Shown here: positions 40,813 through 49,845 of the stretch, piece by piece | How positions within the stretch are numbered: position 1 is the first letter of the stretch | Layout: each line of letters starts with the position of its first letter | Assembly (NCBI GenBank): GCA_020635725.1 | Contig: JACJZF010000001.1 | Location: 372,001 to 436,000, forward strand | Origin: Flavobacteriales bacterium | GTDB lineage: Bacteria > Bacteroidota > Bacteroidia > Flavobacteriales_F > PHOS-HE28 | Length of the DNA: 64,000 bases | Direction: 5' to 3' | Notes under the pieces: generated by a model | Databases searched by the model: none | What the model was told of the DNA's origin: nothing | The model's input: only the letters and a program-made list of their open reading frames with translations | Program-made: the position numbers and the translations under genes

Positions 40813-42693
40813 TCACTTGGTGCGCAGCAAGGAGGCCTCGATGCGCAGGGAATCGATGCGGAATGGCGCAGCGCTGAGATGCCAGAGGTAGAGCTTGTTC
40901 CGTACACGGCAATCCCTTGGAGGCACCGTGAAGCGAACATCGAAAGACCCGGCGTGAATTCGTTCCGACCAATAGCTCAGCTTGCCTTGATCGCTCTCTT
41001 CCGCGAACACCAGGTTCACTTCCCCGAGTTCGGCCGCCATAGCGGTCAATTGGCCATGAACCCTGAGCTTGCTCAGCAGAACCCCCGGTGCATCGAGTTC
41101 CAGCGCCTCCATCGAAAGCGGGTATTCTGTTCCGGCGAAGCAGAGCGAAGCGGCTGTCTCGCAGCGCAGCGTGTCCATTCGCAACGAACCGGCATGGGCC
41201 GACAACCGGCTTTGGAACAGGATGCGGTGATCCTCGAATCGCTCAAGCGCCCCTCCCTTGCGGAAGAAGTAGACCTCAAAGGGATGTCCGCCGAGCACCT
41301 CCATGCGTTCTTCGGGTGCCATCATTCCGACCAGCTCCAAGCTGCTTTCCTCCAGCAGCGTCTCTAGCGGCGTGGCTCCCTCGTTGGGGCCGAAGTGCGC
41401 ATCCCACGCGATGAGGTCGCCGTGGCGTAATCCGCCCTCGCGCCAATTGGCCGGAAGGCCCACCAGCGTGTGCGCCTTGTCGAACGGATCCCGCTCGGCT
41501 GCCAGGCCTATGCTCGGGTGGAAGTAGATGAGCCTGCCCCCATCCACGACGAGCTCCTGGGCGTGCTCACCAGCGGACATGATGAAGCGTTCGTAGGCAT
41601 CGGCCTGCCTGGGAATATCCTGCGTGGCCTGGAACGCGGACCATGCCCAAGGCGCATAGAGGAGCACCGAAGCCACCGCGATGACCGCGTGGTAGCGCTC
41701 TGTCAGGCGAGAGCGAATCGCCGCGCCCAAGGTCCAGCACACGCACAGCACGATGAACGGCGCGGCTGTCGCGAGCACACGGGTGAGTCCCAATGAACCC
41801 TTCAGCCCTTTCCACCACAGGAAGGAGTGCACCGCGATGATCGCCAGCGCGGGTAGCAAGGCCAGTGTTACGATGCGCAGGGCATCCTCTCGGGTCGCGG
41901 CCCGAATGACCAGCCAGCACAGCAACGGCGCGGCGAGCGCGAGCAGCCACAGCAACGGCGCGCCGAACTCCGCAGGTGCCGCAGCGATGAAGTGCAGCGG
42001 ATCGCCGCTGCCGTAGATATCCGCAGCACCGGTGTAGGGGTCTTGCCTGAAGGCCCACAAGGGATCGCCGAAGGCGAAGTCGCCGATGATCCCGTACACC
42101 AGGTTCCCGAGCAGCAACCAGGGGAGGCTCTTCCATTGGCGCAGATGAATGGTCCAGAGCGCGGCAAAGGGGATGAAGGCCACGTACTCCGGTCGGCTGA
42201 AGGGGAGGAACGAAGCCAAGGAGAGCGCCAACGCGAAGCGCTCCTGAGTGAGTAGCCGCACCGTAACGAGCGCGAGGGCCCCGAAGAGGATCTCGGTCAT
42301 GCCCCCCAGCACCATGCCGCCGTACACGGGCACCAAGAGCAGCATTGGTGCGAAGAGCCAGCGCAGCGCGGACGACGAGCGCCTGAGCACGCCATCGGCG
42401 GCCCAGCAAGTGGCCACGAAGCATGTGGCGTTGAACAGCGCCATGCCCCATTGCCCTAGCTGAGCGAACGGCGAAGACAGCAGCGTGAACAGCGGCTTGC
42501 CCCAGTGATGCAGCAAGAGCATCGGATGCGACCAGCTGAACCGCGCGATCTGGTAATGCTGCACCCCGTCGCCGCTCTCTACGATGCCCGTGGAGAGCAG
42601 CCGCACCGCGACAGCGCACATGGCGCACACGAGCCACCAGGAGAACAGGGCCTGCTCCTCATTGAACCGCTTGGAAGCCGGCTCAGAGGCCAT
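40813..42693 (-). CDS. GT-C-like membrane protein with C-terminal beta domain
   Basis: A 626-residue protein. About ten helices occupy residues 15-350; the first loop has STGIVESGDGVQHYQIARF, with an acidic pair in the place of the catalytic Asp of GT-C enzymes. Residues 350-626 are soluble, ending in a beta-rich region with NKLYLWHL and FRIDSLRIEAS that resembles the tails of the 5881 and 48087 proteins. Its start overlaps the end of the GT2 gene by 11 bases, implying coupling to a likely sugar-phosphate-lipid synthase. Predicted to glycosylate lipids or proteins in the periplasm. Confidence 0.75.
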   Translation of the reverse strand: MASEPASKRFNEEQALFSWWLVCAMCAVAVRLLSTGIVESGDGVQHYQIARFSWSHPMLLLHHWGKPLFTLLSSPFAQLGQWGMALFNATCFVATCWAADGVLRRSSSALRWLFAPMLLLVPVYGGMVLGGMTEILFGALALVTVRLLTQERFALALSLASFLPFSRPEYVAFIPFAALWTIHLRQWKSLPWLLLGNLVYGIIGDFAFGDPLWAFRQDPYTGAADIYGSGDPLHFIAAAPAEFGAPLLWLLALAAPLLCWLVIRAATREDALRIVTLALLPALAIIAVHSFLWWKGLKGSLGLTRVLATAAPFIVLCVCWTLGAAIRSRLTERYHAVIAVASVLLYAPWAWSAFQATQDIPRQADAYERFIMSAGEHAQELVVDGGRLIYFHPSIGLAAERDPFDKAHTLVGLPANWREGGLRHGDLIAWDAHFGPNEGATPLETLLEESSLELVGMMAPEERMEVLGGHPFEVYFFRKGGALERFEDHRILFQSRLSAHAGSLRMDTLRCETAASLCFAGTEYPLSMEALELDAPGVLLSKLRVHGQLTAMAAELGEVNLVFAEESDQGKLSYWSERIHAGSFDVRFTVPPRDCRVRNKLYLWHLSAAPFRIDSLRIEASLLRTK

Positions 42694-43402
42694 ACTTCAT
42701 GATGCACCAGATGGCACGGAAGCCGTCCTTCCAGCCGATCTTCTTCCCTTCGGCATAGGTGCGGCCGTAATAGCTGATGCCAACCTCGTAGATCCGCACG
42801 CCCTTCACGCGCGCAAGCTTCGCCGTGACCTCGGGCTCGAAGCCGAACCGCTTCTCGCGCAGGTCCAGCCCCTTCGCGATATCACTGCGGATAAGCTTGT
42901 AGCAGGTCTCCATATCCGTCAGGTTCAGATTATTGAACGCATTGGAGAGCTGCGTGAGGAACTTGTTGCCGATGCTGTGCCAGAAGAACAGGATGCGGTG
43001 CGGGTGATGGCCCATGAAGCGTGAGCCGAAGACCACATCGGCGAAGCCTTCGACCACCGGGCGCAACAGGTCATTGTATTCGCGCGGGTCGTACTCCAGA
43101 TCGGCATCCTGCACGATCAGATAATCTCCCGTGGCCTCCTGAATTCCGCGGTGGATAGCGGCACCCTTGCCCATGTTCCGTGGCTGCTCGAAGAACTTGA
43201 TGCCCAGAGCCGCGTTCGCGTGCATGTAGCTGCGCACGGCTTCCGCGGTGCCATCCTTCGAGCCGTCGTTCACGATCACGACCTCTTTGGCGATGCCGTC
43301 CATCAGCACCACATCGCGCACCTTATCGAGGATCAGGTGAATGGTCCGCTCCTCGTTGTACGCGGGGATGATGATGGAAAGGGTGCGGAGTCGGGGAATC
43401 AT
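42683..43402 (-). CDS. Glycosyltransferase family 2 (polyprenyl-phosphate sugar synthase-like)
   Basis: A 239-residue GT-A enzyme. LSIIIPAYNEERTIHLIL and VVIVNDGSKDGTAEAV are the nucleotide-binding blocks, VQDADLEYDPREY carries the DxD-type metal site, and the DPM1-like segment NMGKGAAIHRGIQEATGDY is present. No membrane helices. Dolichyl-phosphate-mannose synthase homologues make polyprenyl-phosphate mannose or glucose, the donor used by GT-C transferases; the coupled downstream GT-C gene supports that role here. Confidence 0.9.
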   Translation of the reverse strand: MIPRLRTLSIIIPAYNEERTIHLILDKVRDVVLMDGIAKEVVIVNDGSKDGTAEAVRSYMHANAALGIKFFEQPRNMGKGAAIHRGIQEATGDYLIVQDADLEYDPREYNDLLRPVVEGFADVVFGSRFMGHHPHRILFFWHSIGNKFLTQLSNAFNNLNLTDMETCYKLIRSDIAKGLDLREKRFGFEPEVTAKLARVKGVRIYEVGISYYGRTYAEGKKIGWKDGFRAIWCIMKYGL

Positions 43403-43444
43403 GCGACGGCGAAGATCGGATTCCGGGACTTTCCAACAGCCAGC

Positions 43445-45301
43445 TCAGCGCAGGATCCTCAATTCCCGCTTTCCAATGAAGATCGCCGGTTCGGCATAGA
43501 GCGTATACACGACGAATCGGATCCGGTCGCCTGGCTCGAGGCGATGCTTCGGCCGGATCGCTACACTGACGCTGTTCCATTGGCCGTATAGCCCGATCTG
43601 GGTATGGGAGGGCTGATCTACGGACTCGATGATCTCGTTGTCTCGGATGAGGTCCAGGTTCAGCGAAAGCCAATTGTTGCTCGTCGCTTCGAACACATCG
43701 ATCGTGCCAATGAGCATACTGCTGCCGTAAACCTCGCTCGCTGGAACTGTCCAGGAGAGTTCGTCAGAAGCGCCGATCAGGCGTCGTGGGGGGGGCTCCT
43801 CCGAAACGATGAGCGCTTGTCGGGCTTGCCGCATTCGGTCATCGCGGAACAATGCCGAATTAGTGGTTTCGGAGTGGTACAGGAGGGTGCAATGCGCTGA
43901 ATCAACGCGGTCGAGGCCGTCGTATTCCACGATGTAATAATCGAACATCGGGAAATCGCCGGTGGCGGGGAGCACTTCCTGCGTGAGCCACTGTAAGCCG
44001 CGTACGTGGCGATAGTAATGGAGCGGCTCCGAGCTCTCGAATCCTATGCCGACGGTCACGATCGGTCGTTCGGGCGCCGGCTCAGGTGCGTCCATCTGCA
44101 AGACATCGAGCATCTTTCGGAGCTCTCCCGAGGGCTTCCATTCCACGGCGTAGGTGAAGTTGATGCATTTGATCTGGTGGTTGATCAGCAAGGAGCATGC
44201 TACAACGGCCATGATGACCGGCGCCAGCCTGAACTGGACCCATACGTGCAGTGAGACAGCTAAGGTGAAGGCCAATAACGGAAGCATGAACAGCGCCGTG
44301 CGGGTCTGTGGGAGCGGTACATCGAACAGGATCTGTTGGGCGAGGAACGAGGCCACGCACATCATAGAGGTGAGCAGCCCCAGCGCGAGAGGGCGCAACC
44401 GCGCTTTCAAATCACCAAGCCAAGCCACGAGCGCGGTGAGCGCGATGAAGAATGCGAAGACCTTCAAGGAGCGCCCGATGATGAGATTCAGCGGCATTTC
44501 GTACGGCAGGTGATAGATGACCTTGCCGCCCAGCGACAGTAGGGTACACTCCCAGAGCGAATCGCAGCCGAAGTTCAAGGACCCCCCGCCGAAGAGTCCA
44601 AGCGCGTTGGGTAGGATGATGGCCAGCCCCGCTATTGATACCGTGCCGAGTGCGCCCAGGCGCTTCAGTACATATGCCCTTGGCTTGAAGCGACCGTCCA
44701 TGACGATGAAAGCGCCCAGGGATACGGCGAAGGCGATCAGGAAATTCACCATGATCACGTGTGACAGCGCCGACAGTGAGGCGGAGGCGGTGGCCAGCAC
44801 CAGCGGCCGGAGCCGGTCATCACCTGAGACATACCGTAGCGCGTGGTAGAGCGCGAGCATCATCCAGCCGCAGGCGAGTCCATAGCCCCTCGCCAGAGAG
44901 AAGAAGTCCAGCAGGTACGGGTGCGCGTTCAAGATGAGGAAGCCGCCGATGGCGAGCAGCGCATTTCGGCTGCGCAACGCGATTCCTGCGGAAGCCATCA
45001 AGAACATGACATGAGCCAGCAGATTGGGGAGCCGAAGCGCCAGTTCGCTCTCTCCGAAGAGCCTCGTGCTCCCCCACATGAGCCATACGTTGAGCAGGTG
45101 GTGGTTCCCCCCCATCTTGTCATAAGCCTCCTGGTAGAACATGCCGGGAAGCACATGATGCATGAAAGTCCAGCTCTCATCCCAAGAGAGGGAGACCGTG
45201 ATTGCTCGCGTGATCGAATAGGCGAGCAGGACCGACACCAGCAATGCGATGCACACACGCGCCACCAGGCTTGATGTGCTCAGATCATCCCGGGGCTTCA
45301 T
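43445..45301 (-). CDS. GT-C-like membrane protein with C-terminal beta domain
   Basis: A 618-residue protein. Helix 1 (VCIALLVSVLLAYSITRAI) is followed by SLSWDESWTFMHHVLPG with the acidic motif of GT-C enzymes, then MGGNHHLLNVWLMW and about ten further helices to residue 375. The soluble part (380-618) ends in a beta domain: IGTIDVFEATSNNWLSLNL, WNSVSVAIRPK and IRFVVYTLYAEPAIFIGK. The N-terminal half resembles that of the 48087 protein (DFFSLARGYG versus DFFSLFRGYG), indicating paralogy. Function: probable lipid-linked sugar transfer. Confidence 0.75.
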   Translation of the reverse strand: MKPRDDLSTSSLVARVCIALLVSVLLAYSITRAITVSLSWDESWTFMHHVLPGMFYQEAYDKMGGNHHLLNVWLMWGSTRLFGESELALRLPNLLAHVMFLMASAGIALRSRNALLAIGGFLILNAHPYLLDFFSLARGYGLACGWMMLALYHALRYVSGDDRLRPLVLATASASLSALSHVIMVNFLIAFAVSLGAFIVMDGRFKPRAYVLKRLGALGTVSIAGLAIILPNALGLFGGGSLNFGCDSLWECTLLSLGGKVIYHLPYEMPLNLIIGRSLKVFAFFIALTALVAWLGDLKARLRPLALGLLTSMMCVASFLAQQILFDVPLPQTRTALFMLPLLAFTLAVSLHVWVQFRLAPVIMAVVACSLLINHQIKCINFTYAVEWKPSGELRKMLDVLQMDAPEPAPERPIVTVGIGFESSEPLHYYRHVRGLQWLTQEVLPATGDFPMFDYYIVEYDGLDRVDSAHCTLLYHSETTNSALFRDDRMRQARQALIVSEEPPPRRLIGASDELSWTVPASEVYGSSMLIGTIDVFEATSNNWLSLNLDLIRDNEIIESVDQPSHTQIGLYGQWNSVSVAIRPKHRLEPGDRIRFVVYTLYAEPAIFIGKRELRILR

Positions 45302-45332
45302 GATCCGCGAGCCTCTTGATTGCCTAATCGCA

Positions 45333-47381
45333 TCAAACCCAGGGTCGGATGATCCTGCACAGGCGGATCCCGTGAAGCTTGAGCCGATAGCCGCACCCCG
45401 TCTGGTTCTCGATCACCAGATTCGCTCGGCCGGAAACGCTGGCTGGGTCGACGAGCAAGGTGTACGAAAAGGGCCCCTCTGGAAGCACGCGATTATCAAT
45501 GGTCTCAGTTCCCTCTTGATTATACATGAACATAGTGAGATGGCCTCCGTGCCGCCTAGGGCACTCCCAAGAAATGATGCCGGCGATATCGAGTTCGACT
45601 AGCGCGCAGCGCCCTTCTTTCAAGAGCAGGCTATCAATGGCGTAGCTGATATATCCATCCGTGTAGCAGGCGCCGATCCCCGGTTCAGTGCATGGCACGG
45701 TGTCCTGGTGGATGACCATGGGCGCTCCAGCCCACCCATCCGCTCCCAGCAGTATTGTGTCGCGACGTGTGAATGGCAATCGCGCGAGGTCATATAGAAC
45801 CGCGCCTTGATGCGTGAGCACGGTATCGGCGAGGTAGGGTATTAGCCAAGGTGCTGAGCGAGGAAGTTCTCCGCGGCAATCCGCCAAGTATCTACCTCCA
45901 AGCGCGATGAAGCGTTCCACGCCGAAAGCATCCTTCAGTTGTCCGCCATATCCGGTCAGGCCGGGCCTTCGTAACAAGTACAGCGCCGCGTTGATGGTGC
46001 CGTCTTCTGGCACTGCGACGAGCGCGTTCCGTGGAATACTTGCGCTGTCCAGAATCTCATCCATGCTGATGAGTGGATCCAACGGCCCCCATTGCTCGGC
46101 GCTCCAGAACAGCGGTTCGCCAGGGTGATACACCGGCAAGAGGTCGGCCTCGGCGACACCGCGCGGATTGCTGCGCATGATGATGTTGTTCCGGGCGTAC
46201 ACGATGTTGTACCCCACGAGTAGGAGGAAGGCGAGCATCACGGGCTTCGCGGAGGCAAGACGGGGCCAGCGCCGATGCATCCACCAGCAAGCACTCACCA
46301 GCAAGGCCAAGGGAAGGATAAGGGGGTTGATGAAGTAGTAATCGTGCCTGTCCAAGGCATTGAACCAGAGTATGACATAGGTGCCGGTCCCTATGAGCAG
46401 CAGGGCGTTGAACATGACGAGAGACGGCGGCCATCGTCTGCCTTGCAGGATAGCTACCGCCAAGGCACTGACAACCAGCATCCAGGCCGATGTATCCAGT
46501 ATTTGGAACATCAGGAAATCCTTGGCGAATCCGAGCGCGCGATCCACTTCCTCAGGGGTCATCTTCCAGAGCGGCCAGAACCCGTTGAAGGTGTATCGGC
46601 CGCCATGCTCTTGGTTGTAATGGTCGGCATGGACATACCAGGCCACGACCGGCGCCAGCGCCAGCAGTGCGATGGCCCATCCGAAACGCGGCTCCGGGAA
46701 TTTCGCATCCGTTCGACTTGGCCTATACAAGCACCAGAGCGCATAAGCGCCGAGCATTGCGAGCAAGCCCAAGCCGGCTGTGACCTTCATTGAGGCTCCG
46801 ATAGCGAAGGCCAGCATGGCCAGGATCCAGTGGATCCTGCGCTGCTCCTTGATGTTACGGATGACGAAGTAGAAGCCGATCAAAGCCATGGCGAATGCCG
46901 GCACGTCGGTGAGGAACCCGATGCTGTAATACAGCAATGCAGGCGAGGTGAACACGAGCAAGGTGATCCCAAGGGACCAGGGTAAGAGCAGATCGAGCAG
47001 CCGGAGCGATCGGAAAAGGGCGAGCAGGCCCACGAACAGGAATAGCAGCCCCACGCAACGGTAAACGAATTCGCTCGGCCCCGTGATGCGCCAGATACAA
47101 GCAACCAGCCAGTAGAGGATCGGCGCCTCACCGGCCGTGCGCCCGCTGACGCCGTGATCGGCGATGCGGGAGTGCATCTCCGGCGCCAGGAACGACCCAT
47201 GCCCTTCGTACAGGTTCGTCGTGATGGAGAGGCAATCGCTCTGCCGCCAGATGTGCGTGGGCAGCGGGGGCATGCGCATCACCCGCCCGAACTCGTAAAC
47301 GGCACACAACGCCGTGAAGCACAGTCCGAACAGCAGGACCTCGCCACGAACGCCTGAAAGCAAGCCGTGCAAACGCTTCAT
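45333..47381 (-). CDS. GT-C-like (ArnT/PMT-type) membrane protein with C-terminal beta domain
   Basis: A 682-residue protein. The first loop has LPTHIWRQSDCLSITTNLY and the block GEAPILYWLVACIWR, very similar to ArnT/GT83 enzymes of Bacteroidota. About ten helices reach residue 380. The soluble C-terminal 290 residues include HPGEPLFWSAEQWG and a terminal beta domain (ALVELDIAGIISWECPRR, ANLVIENQTGCGYRLKLHGI). It starts 7 bases after the scoB stop, in one transcription unit. Substrate unknown. Confidence 0.78.
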   Translation of the reverse strand: MKRLHGLLSGVRGEVLLFGLCFTALCAVYEFGRVMRMPPLPTHIWRQSDCLSITTNLYEGHGSFLAPEMHSRIADHGVSGRTAGEAPILYWLVACIWRITGPSEFVYRCVGLLFLFVGLLALFRSLRLLDLLLPWSLGITLLVFTSPALLYYSIGFLTDVPAFAMALIGFYFVIRNIKEQRRIHWILAMLAFAIGASMKVTAGLGLLAMLGAYALWCLYRPSRTDAKFPEPRFGWAIALLALAPVVAWYVHADHYNQEHGGRYTFNGFWPLWKMTPEEVDRALGFAKDFLMFQILDTSAWMLVVSALAVAILQGRRWPPSLVMFNALLLIGTGTYVILWFNALDRHDYYFINPLILPLALLVSACWWMHRRWPRLASAKPVMLAFLLLVGYNIVYARNNIIMRSNPRGVAEADLLPVYHPGEPLFWSAEQWGPLDPLISMDEILDSASIPRNALVAVPEDGTINAALYLLRRPGLTGYGGQLKDAFGVERFIALGGRYLADCRGELPRSAPWLIPYLADTVLTHQGAVLYDLARLPFTRRDTILLGADGWAGAPMVIHQDTVPCTEPGIGACYTDGYISYAIDSLLLKEGRCALVELDIAGIISWECPRRHGGHLTMFMYNQEGTETIDNRVLPEGPFSYTLLVDPASVSGRANLVIENQTGCGYRLKLHGIRLCRIIRPWV

Positions 47382-47388
47382 CGGCGAT

Positions 47389-48045
47389 TCACACCACCAT
47401 CTCCGGCTCGTTCCCTGTGGCCACCAAGCGGCCTTCCGTCTTCGCGCGGATCTCGTCCACGCTCACGCCCGGTGCGCGCTCCAGCAGACGGAAACCCTCA
47501 GCGGTCACGTCGAACACGCCCAGGTCGCTCACGATCTTCTTCACGCAGCCCACGCCGGTGAGCGGCAGGGTGCATTGCTTCAGCAATTTGCTCTCCCCGG
47601 CCTTGTTGGTGTGCATCATGCATACGATGATGTTCTCCGCGCTCGCCACCAGGTCCATGGCACCGCCCATGCCTTTCACCATCTTCCCTGGGATCTTCCA
47701 GTTGGCGATGTCGCCGTTGTCGGCCACCTCCATGGCTCCGAGCACGGTGAGCTGCACGTGCTGCCCGCGGATCATGGCGAAGCTGGTGGCGCTGTCGAAG
47801 ATGCTGCTGCCGGGCAGCAGGGTCACGGTCTGCTTGCCGGCATTGATCAGGTCGGCGTCCTCATCGCCCTCCATCGGAAAGGGGCCCATGCCCAGGATTC
47901 CGTTCTCGCTCTGCAGCACCACGTTCATCCCTTCGGGGATGTAGTTGGCCACAAGGGTCGGTATGCCGATGCCGAGGTTCACGTAGTAGCCATCGCGGAG
48001 CTCGCGCGCGATGCGTTTGGCCATTTGTTCCTTGGTGAGTCCCAT
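47389..48045 (-). CDS. scoB: 3-oxoacid CoA-transferase, subunit B
   Basis: A 218-residue beta subunit starting MGLTKEQMAKRIARELRDG; the frame is open further upstream, but the ATG at 48045 is the family start. The GIGIPTLVANYIPEG block and the catalytic Glu in LQSENGILGMGP are intact. With subunit A it transfers CoA between succinyl-CoA and acetoacetate (or related acids) for ketone-body and short-chain acid metabolism. It is separated from scoA by a 584-codon glycosyltransferase gene, whereas scoA and scoB are normally adjacent. Confidence 0.95.
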   Translation of the reverse strand: MGLTKEQMAKRIARELRDGYYVNLGIGIPTLVANYIPEGMNVVLQSENGILGMGPFPMEGDEDADLINAGKQTVTLLPGSSIFDSATSFAMIRGQHVQLTVLGAMEVADNGDIANWKIPGKMVKGMGGAMDLVASAENIIVCMMHTNKAGESKLLKQCTLPLTGVGCVKKIVSDLGVFDVTAEGFRLLERAPGVSVDEIRAKTEGRLVATGNEPEMVV

Positions 48046-48086
48046 GATGCTTGTGCGAAGATGCGAAGCAAAGCGCCTTCCTGCGC

Positions 48087-49841
48087 TCAATCCGGCAGCA
48101 CCTCGTGCACCCGCACGCGCACATGGTCCGCACCGTAGGTCTGAAGCCTGGGGTTCCACCAGTAGCAGGCGACCCGGGCAGGCGGTGTCGCGAACCGAGG
48201 CAATCGGCGCAGTACGTGCGTGGGCCTCCGTGCCCAATCCGCGCCGAGGTCTTCCAAGTCCACGACATCGTAATGGAGCAGCTCACCATCGGCATCTTTC
48301 ACCTCCAGCACCACACGGAGCTCCAGCGGCTGCGCCGTGCTGGTCATGTGGGCCTGGATCTCCACCAGCCATTCGTTCCCGTGAAGCGAGTCGGCATTCG
48401 GAGACCACAGCCCCACGAATTCATGCACTCTCTGCGCAACGCGCCAGCTGCTATCGGAACGGACCGCCGTGCGCAAGGGCCGGTCTCGTTCAAGCAGGGC
48501 CACACGGCCGTTGGGCGCTGTCGCTATCTCGTGGAATCCCGCGGGCGATTTGAAAAAGACCGAGTCGATCAGCAGGAGGTCGCAAGTGGGTTGCGGGAAA
48601 CCGGTGTCATCGATGAAGTTCAACGTGCCACCGTGCCGCATGCTGCCATAGGCCCAGGAGCGCGGGTTCTGCCGGTAGCCACCCACGAGCAAGGGGCGCG
48701 GGCTATTCGCTTGGCGCTCCAGCGCCGCGCGGTAGATGTCTTCGGTGATCGCCTGCTCCGGCCAGAATCGCGTATGGCTCACGTTCAGTCCTGCGAGGGT
48801 GCGCCATGGGAGCCACACGAGCAGAAGGGCTGCCCAGCGGGCGATGGCATACCTGCTGCGAAATGAATCGAGCCCATAGGCGAGCAGCAGCAGCAACAAG
48901 GGCACGAGGTGCATGGCGGTGCGGTCCATCGGGTAAAGCACCCCGAAGAGCCGGCCGAGGACCACGCGACCGGTCAGCTCGGCCAGCACCAGCAGCAGGA
49001 GAATGCGCGCAGCCTTCGGGAGATGTTGCCAAAGGGCGGCAGTGAGCAGGATCGGGATCAGCCAAAGGAGCCCTGCCGCCCAGTGCGCCCCGGAGCCCAG
49101 CACCCACTCGCTCAGCGAAGGGAAGGTGCCGCGCAAGAGGCCATCCGGCGTGCCGTAGTAGAGCAGGCCGCGCGCGGAGAGCTCGTGCGAATAGGTCGCG
49201 GCGAAGGCCAACGGGAGAAGGCCGAGAAGGACCCAGCACGCGAGCTCGGGGATGTGGCTTCGCGCATGACGCAGGAGCATGATGAGGATCACGGCCAAGG
49301 CGCCGGACCAGAGGATGAGGAGCGTGAGCGAGGCCATGCCGGCGAGCAGCAGTCCGATGAGCAGCAGGACCAGATCGGCGCGACGCTGCATCTCGCTCCA
49401 CCTCAGTCCATGGAAAACGGCCAGGAGCAGAAAAGCGAGCGAAGCGCCGTAGCCCCGGAACAGTGAGAAGAAATCGAGCAGGAAGGGACACAGCAGCAAG
49501 GCGGCGGCCGTGGCCATGCGGATCAATCCATCGTGGAATACCCGCGTGGCGCGCCAGGCGTACCAGGCATACAGCGCGAAGCAGAGCACGTTGAATGCGC
49601 GCAACGAGAGCGGCGCTGCGCCGAAGAGCTGATAGCAGCCGCGACCGATGGCGGTGATCAGGAGGTGGTTGCCGGCATCCCAATGCGCGAGGTAGGGCAG
49701 GTAGCGCCCCGTGAGCACGTAGGTCTGGAAGGTGGCCGCCTCGTCGTGCGTCAGCGGTACCAGCGCGGCGCGAATGGCCACGTATACGAAGGTCAGCAGC
49801 GCGACCGCCGCGAAGAGCGTCCGTTCGCCGCGTGCGGACAT
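48087..49841 (-). CDS. GT-C-like membrane protein located between scoA and scoB
   Basis: A 584-residue protein from the ATG at 49841; upstream open codons are low-quality Ser/Arg-rich sequence overlapping scoA. Helix 1 is followed by VPLTHDEAATFQTYVLTGR, with the Asp-Glu motif of GT-C enzymes, and HWDAGNHLLITAIGRGCYQ. About ten helices extend to residue 350, then a soluble tail with a beta domain ending RVACYWWNPRLQTYGADHV and VRVHEVLP, similar to the 5881 protein. It starts 4 bases after scoA and ends 41 bases before scoB. Confidence 0.75.
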   Translation of the reverse strand: MSARGERTLFAAVALLTFVYVAIRAALVPLTHDEAATFQTYVLTGRYLPYLAHWDAGNHLLITAIGRGCYQLFGAAPLSLRAFNVLCFALYAWYAWRATRVFHDGLIRMATAAALLLCPFLLDFFSLFRGYGASLAFLLLAVFHGLRWSEMQRRADLVLLLIGLLLAGMASLTLLILWSGALAVILIMLLRHARSHIPELACWVLLGLLPLAFAATYSHELSARGLLYYGTPDGLLRGTFPSLSEWVLGSGAHWAAGLLWLIPILLTAALWQHLPKAARILLLLVLAELTGRVVLGRLFGVLYPMDRTAMHLVPLLLLLLAYGLDSFRSRYAIARWAALLLVWLPWRTLAGLNVSHTRFWPEQAITEDIYRAALERQANSPRPLLVGGYRQNPRSWAYGSMRHGGTLNFIDDTGFPQPTCDLLLIDSVFFKSPAGFHEIATAPNGRVALLERDRPLRTAVRSDSSWRVAQRVHEFVGLWSPNADSLHGNEWLVEIQAHMTSTAQPLELRVVLEVKDADGELLHYDVVDLEDLGADWARRPTHVLRRLPRFATPPARVACYWWNPRLQTYGADHVRVRVHEVLPD

Positions 49842-49845
49842 GGGC

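Noticed and set aside
40395..40940. 181-codon minus-strand open frame crossing the end of the glycosyltransferase operon
   Set aside because: It overlaps both the exonuclease and the 40813 gene out of frame; the overlapping frame 40457-40765 has the convincing beta-domain sequence.
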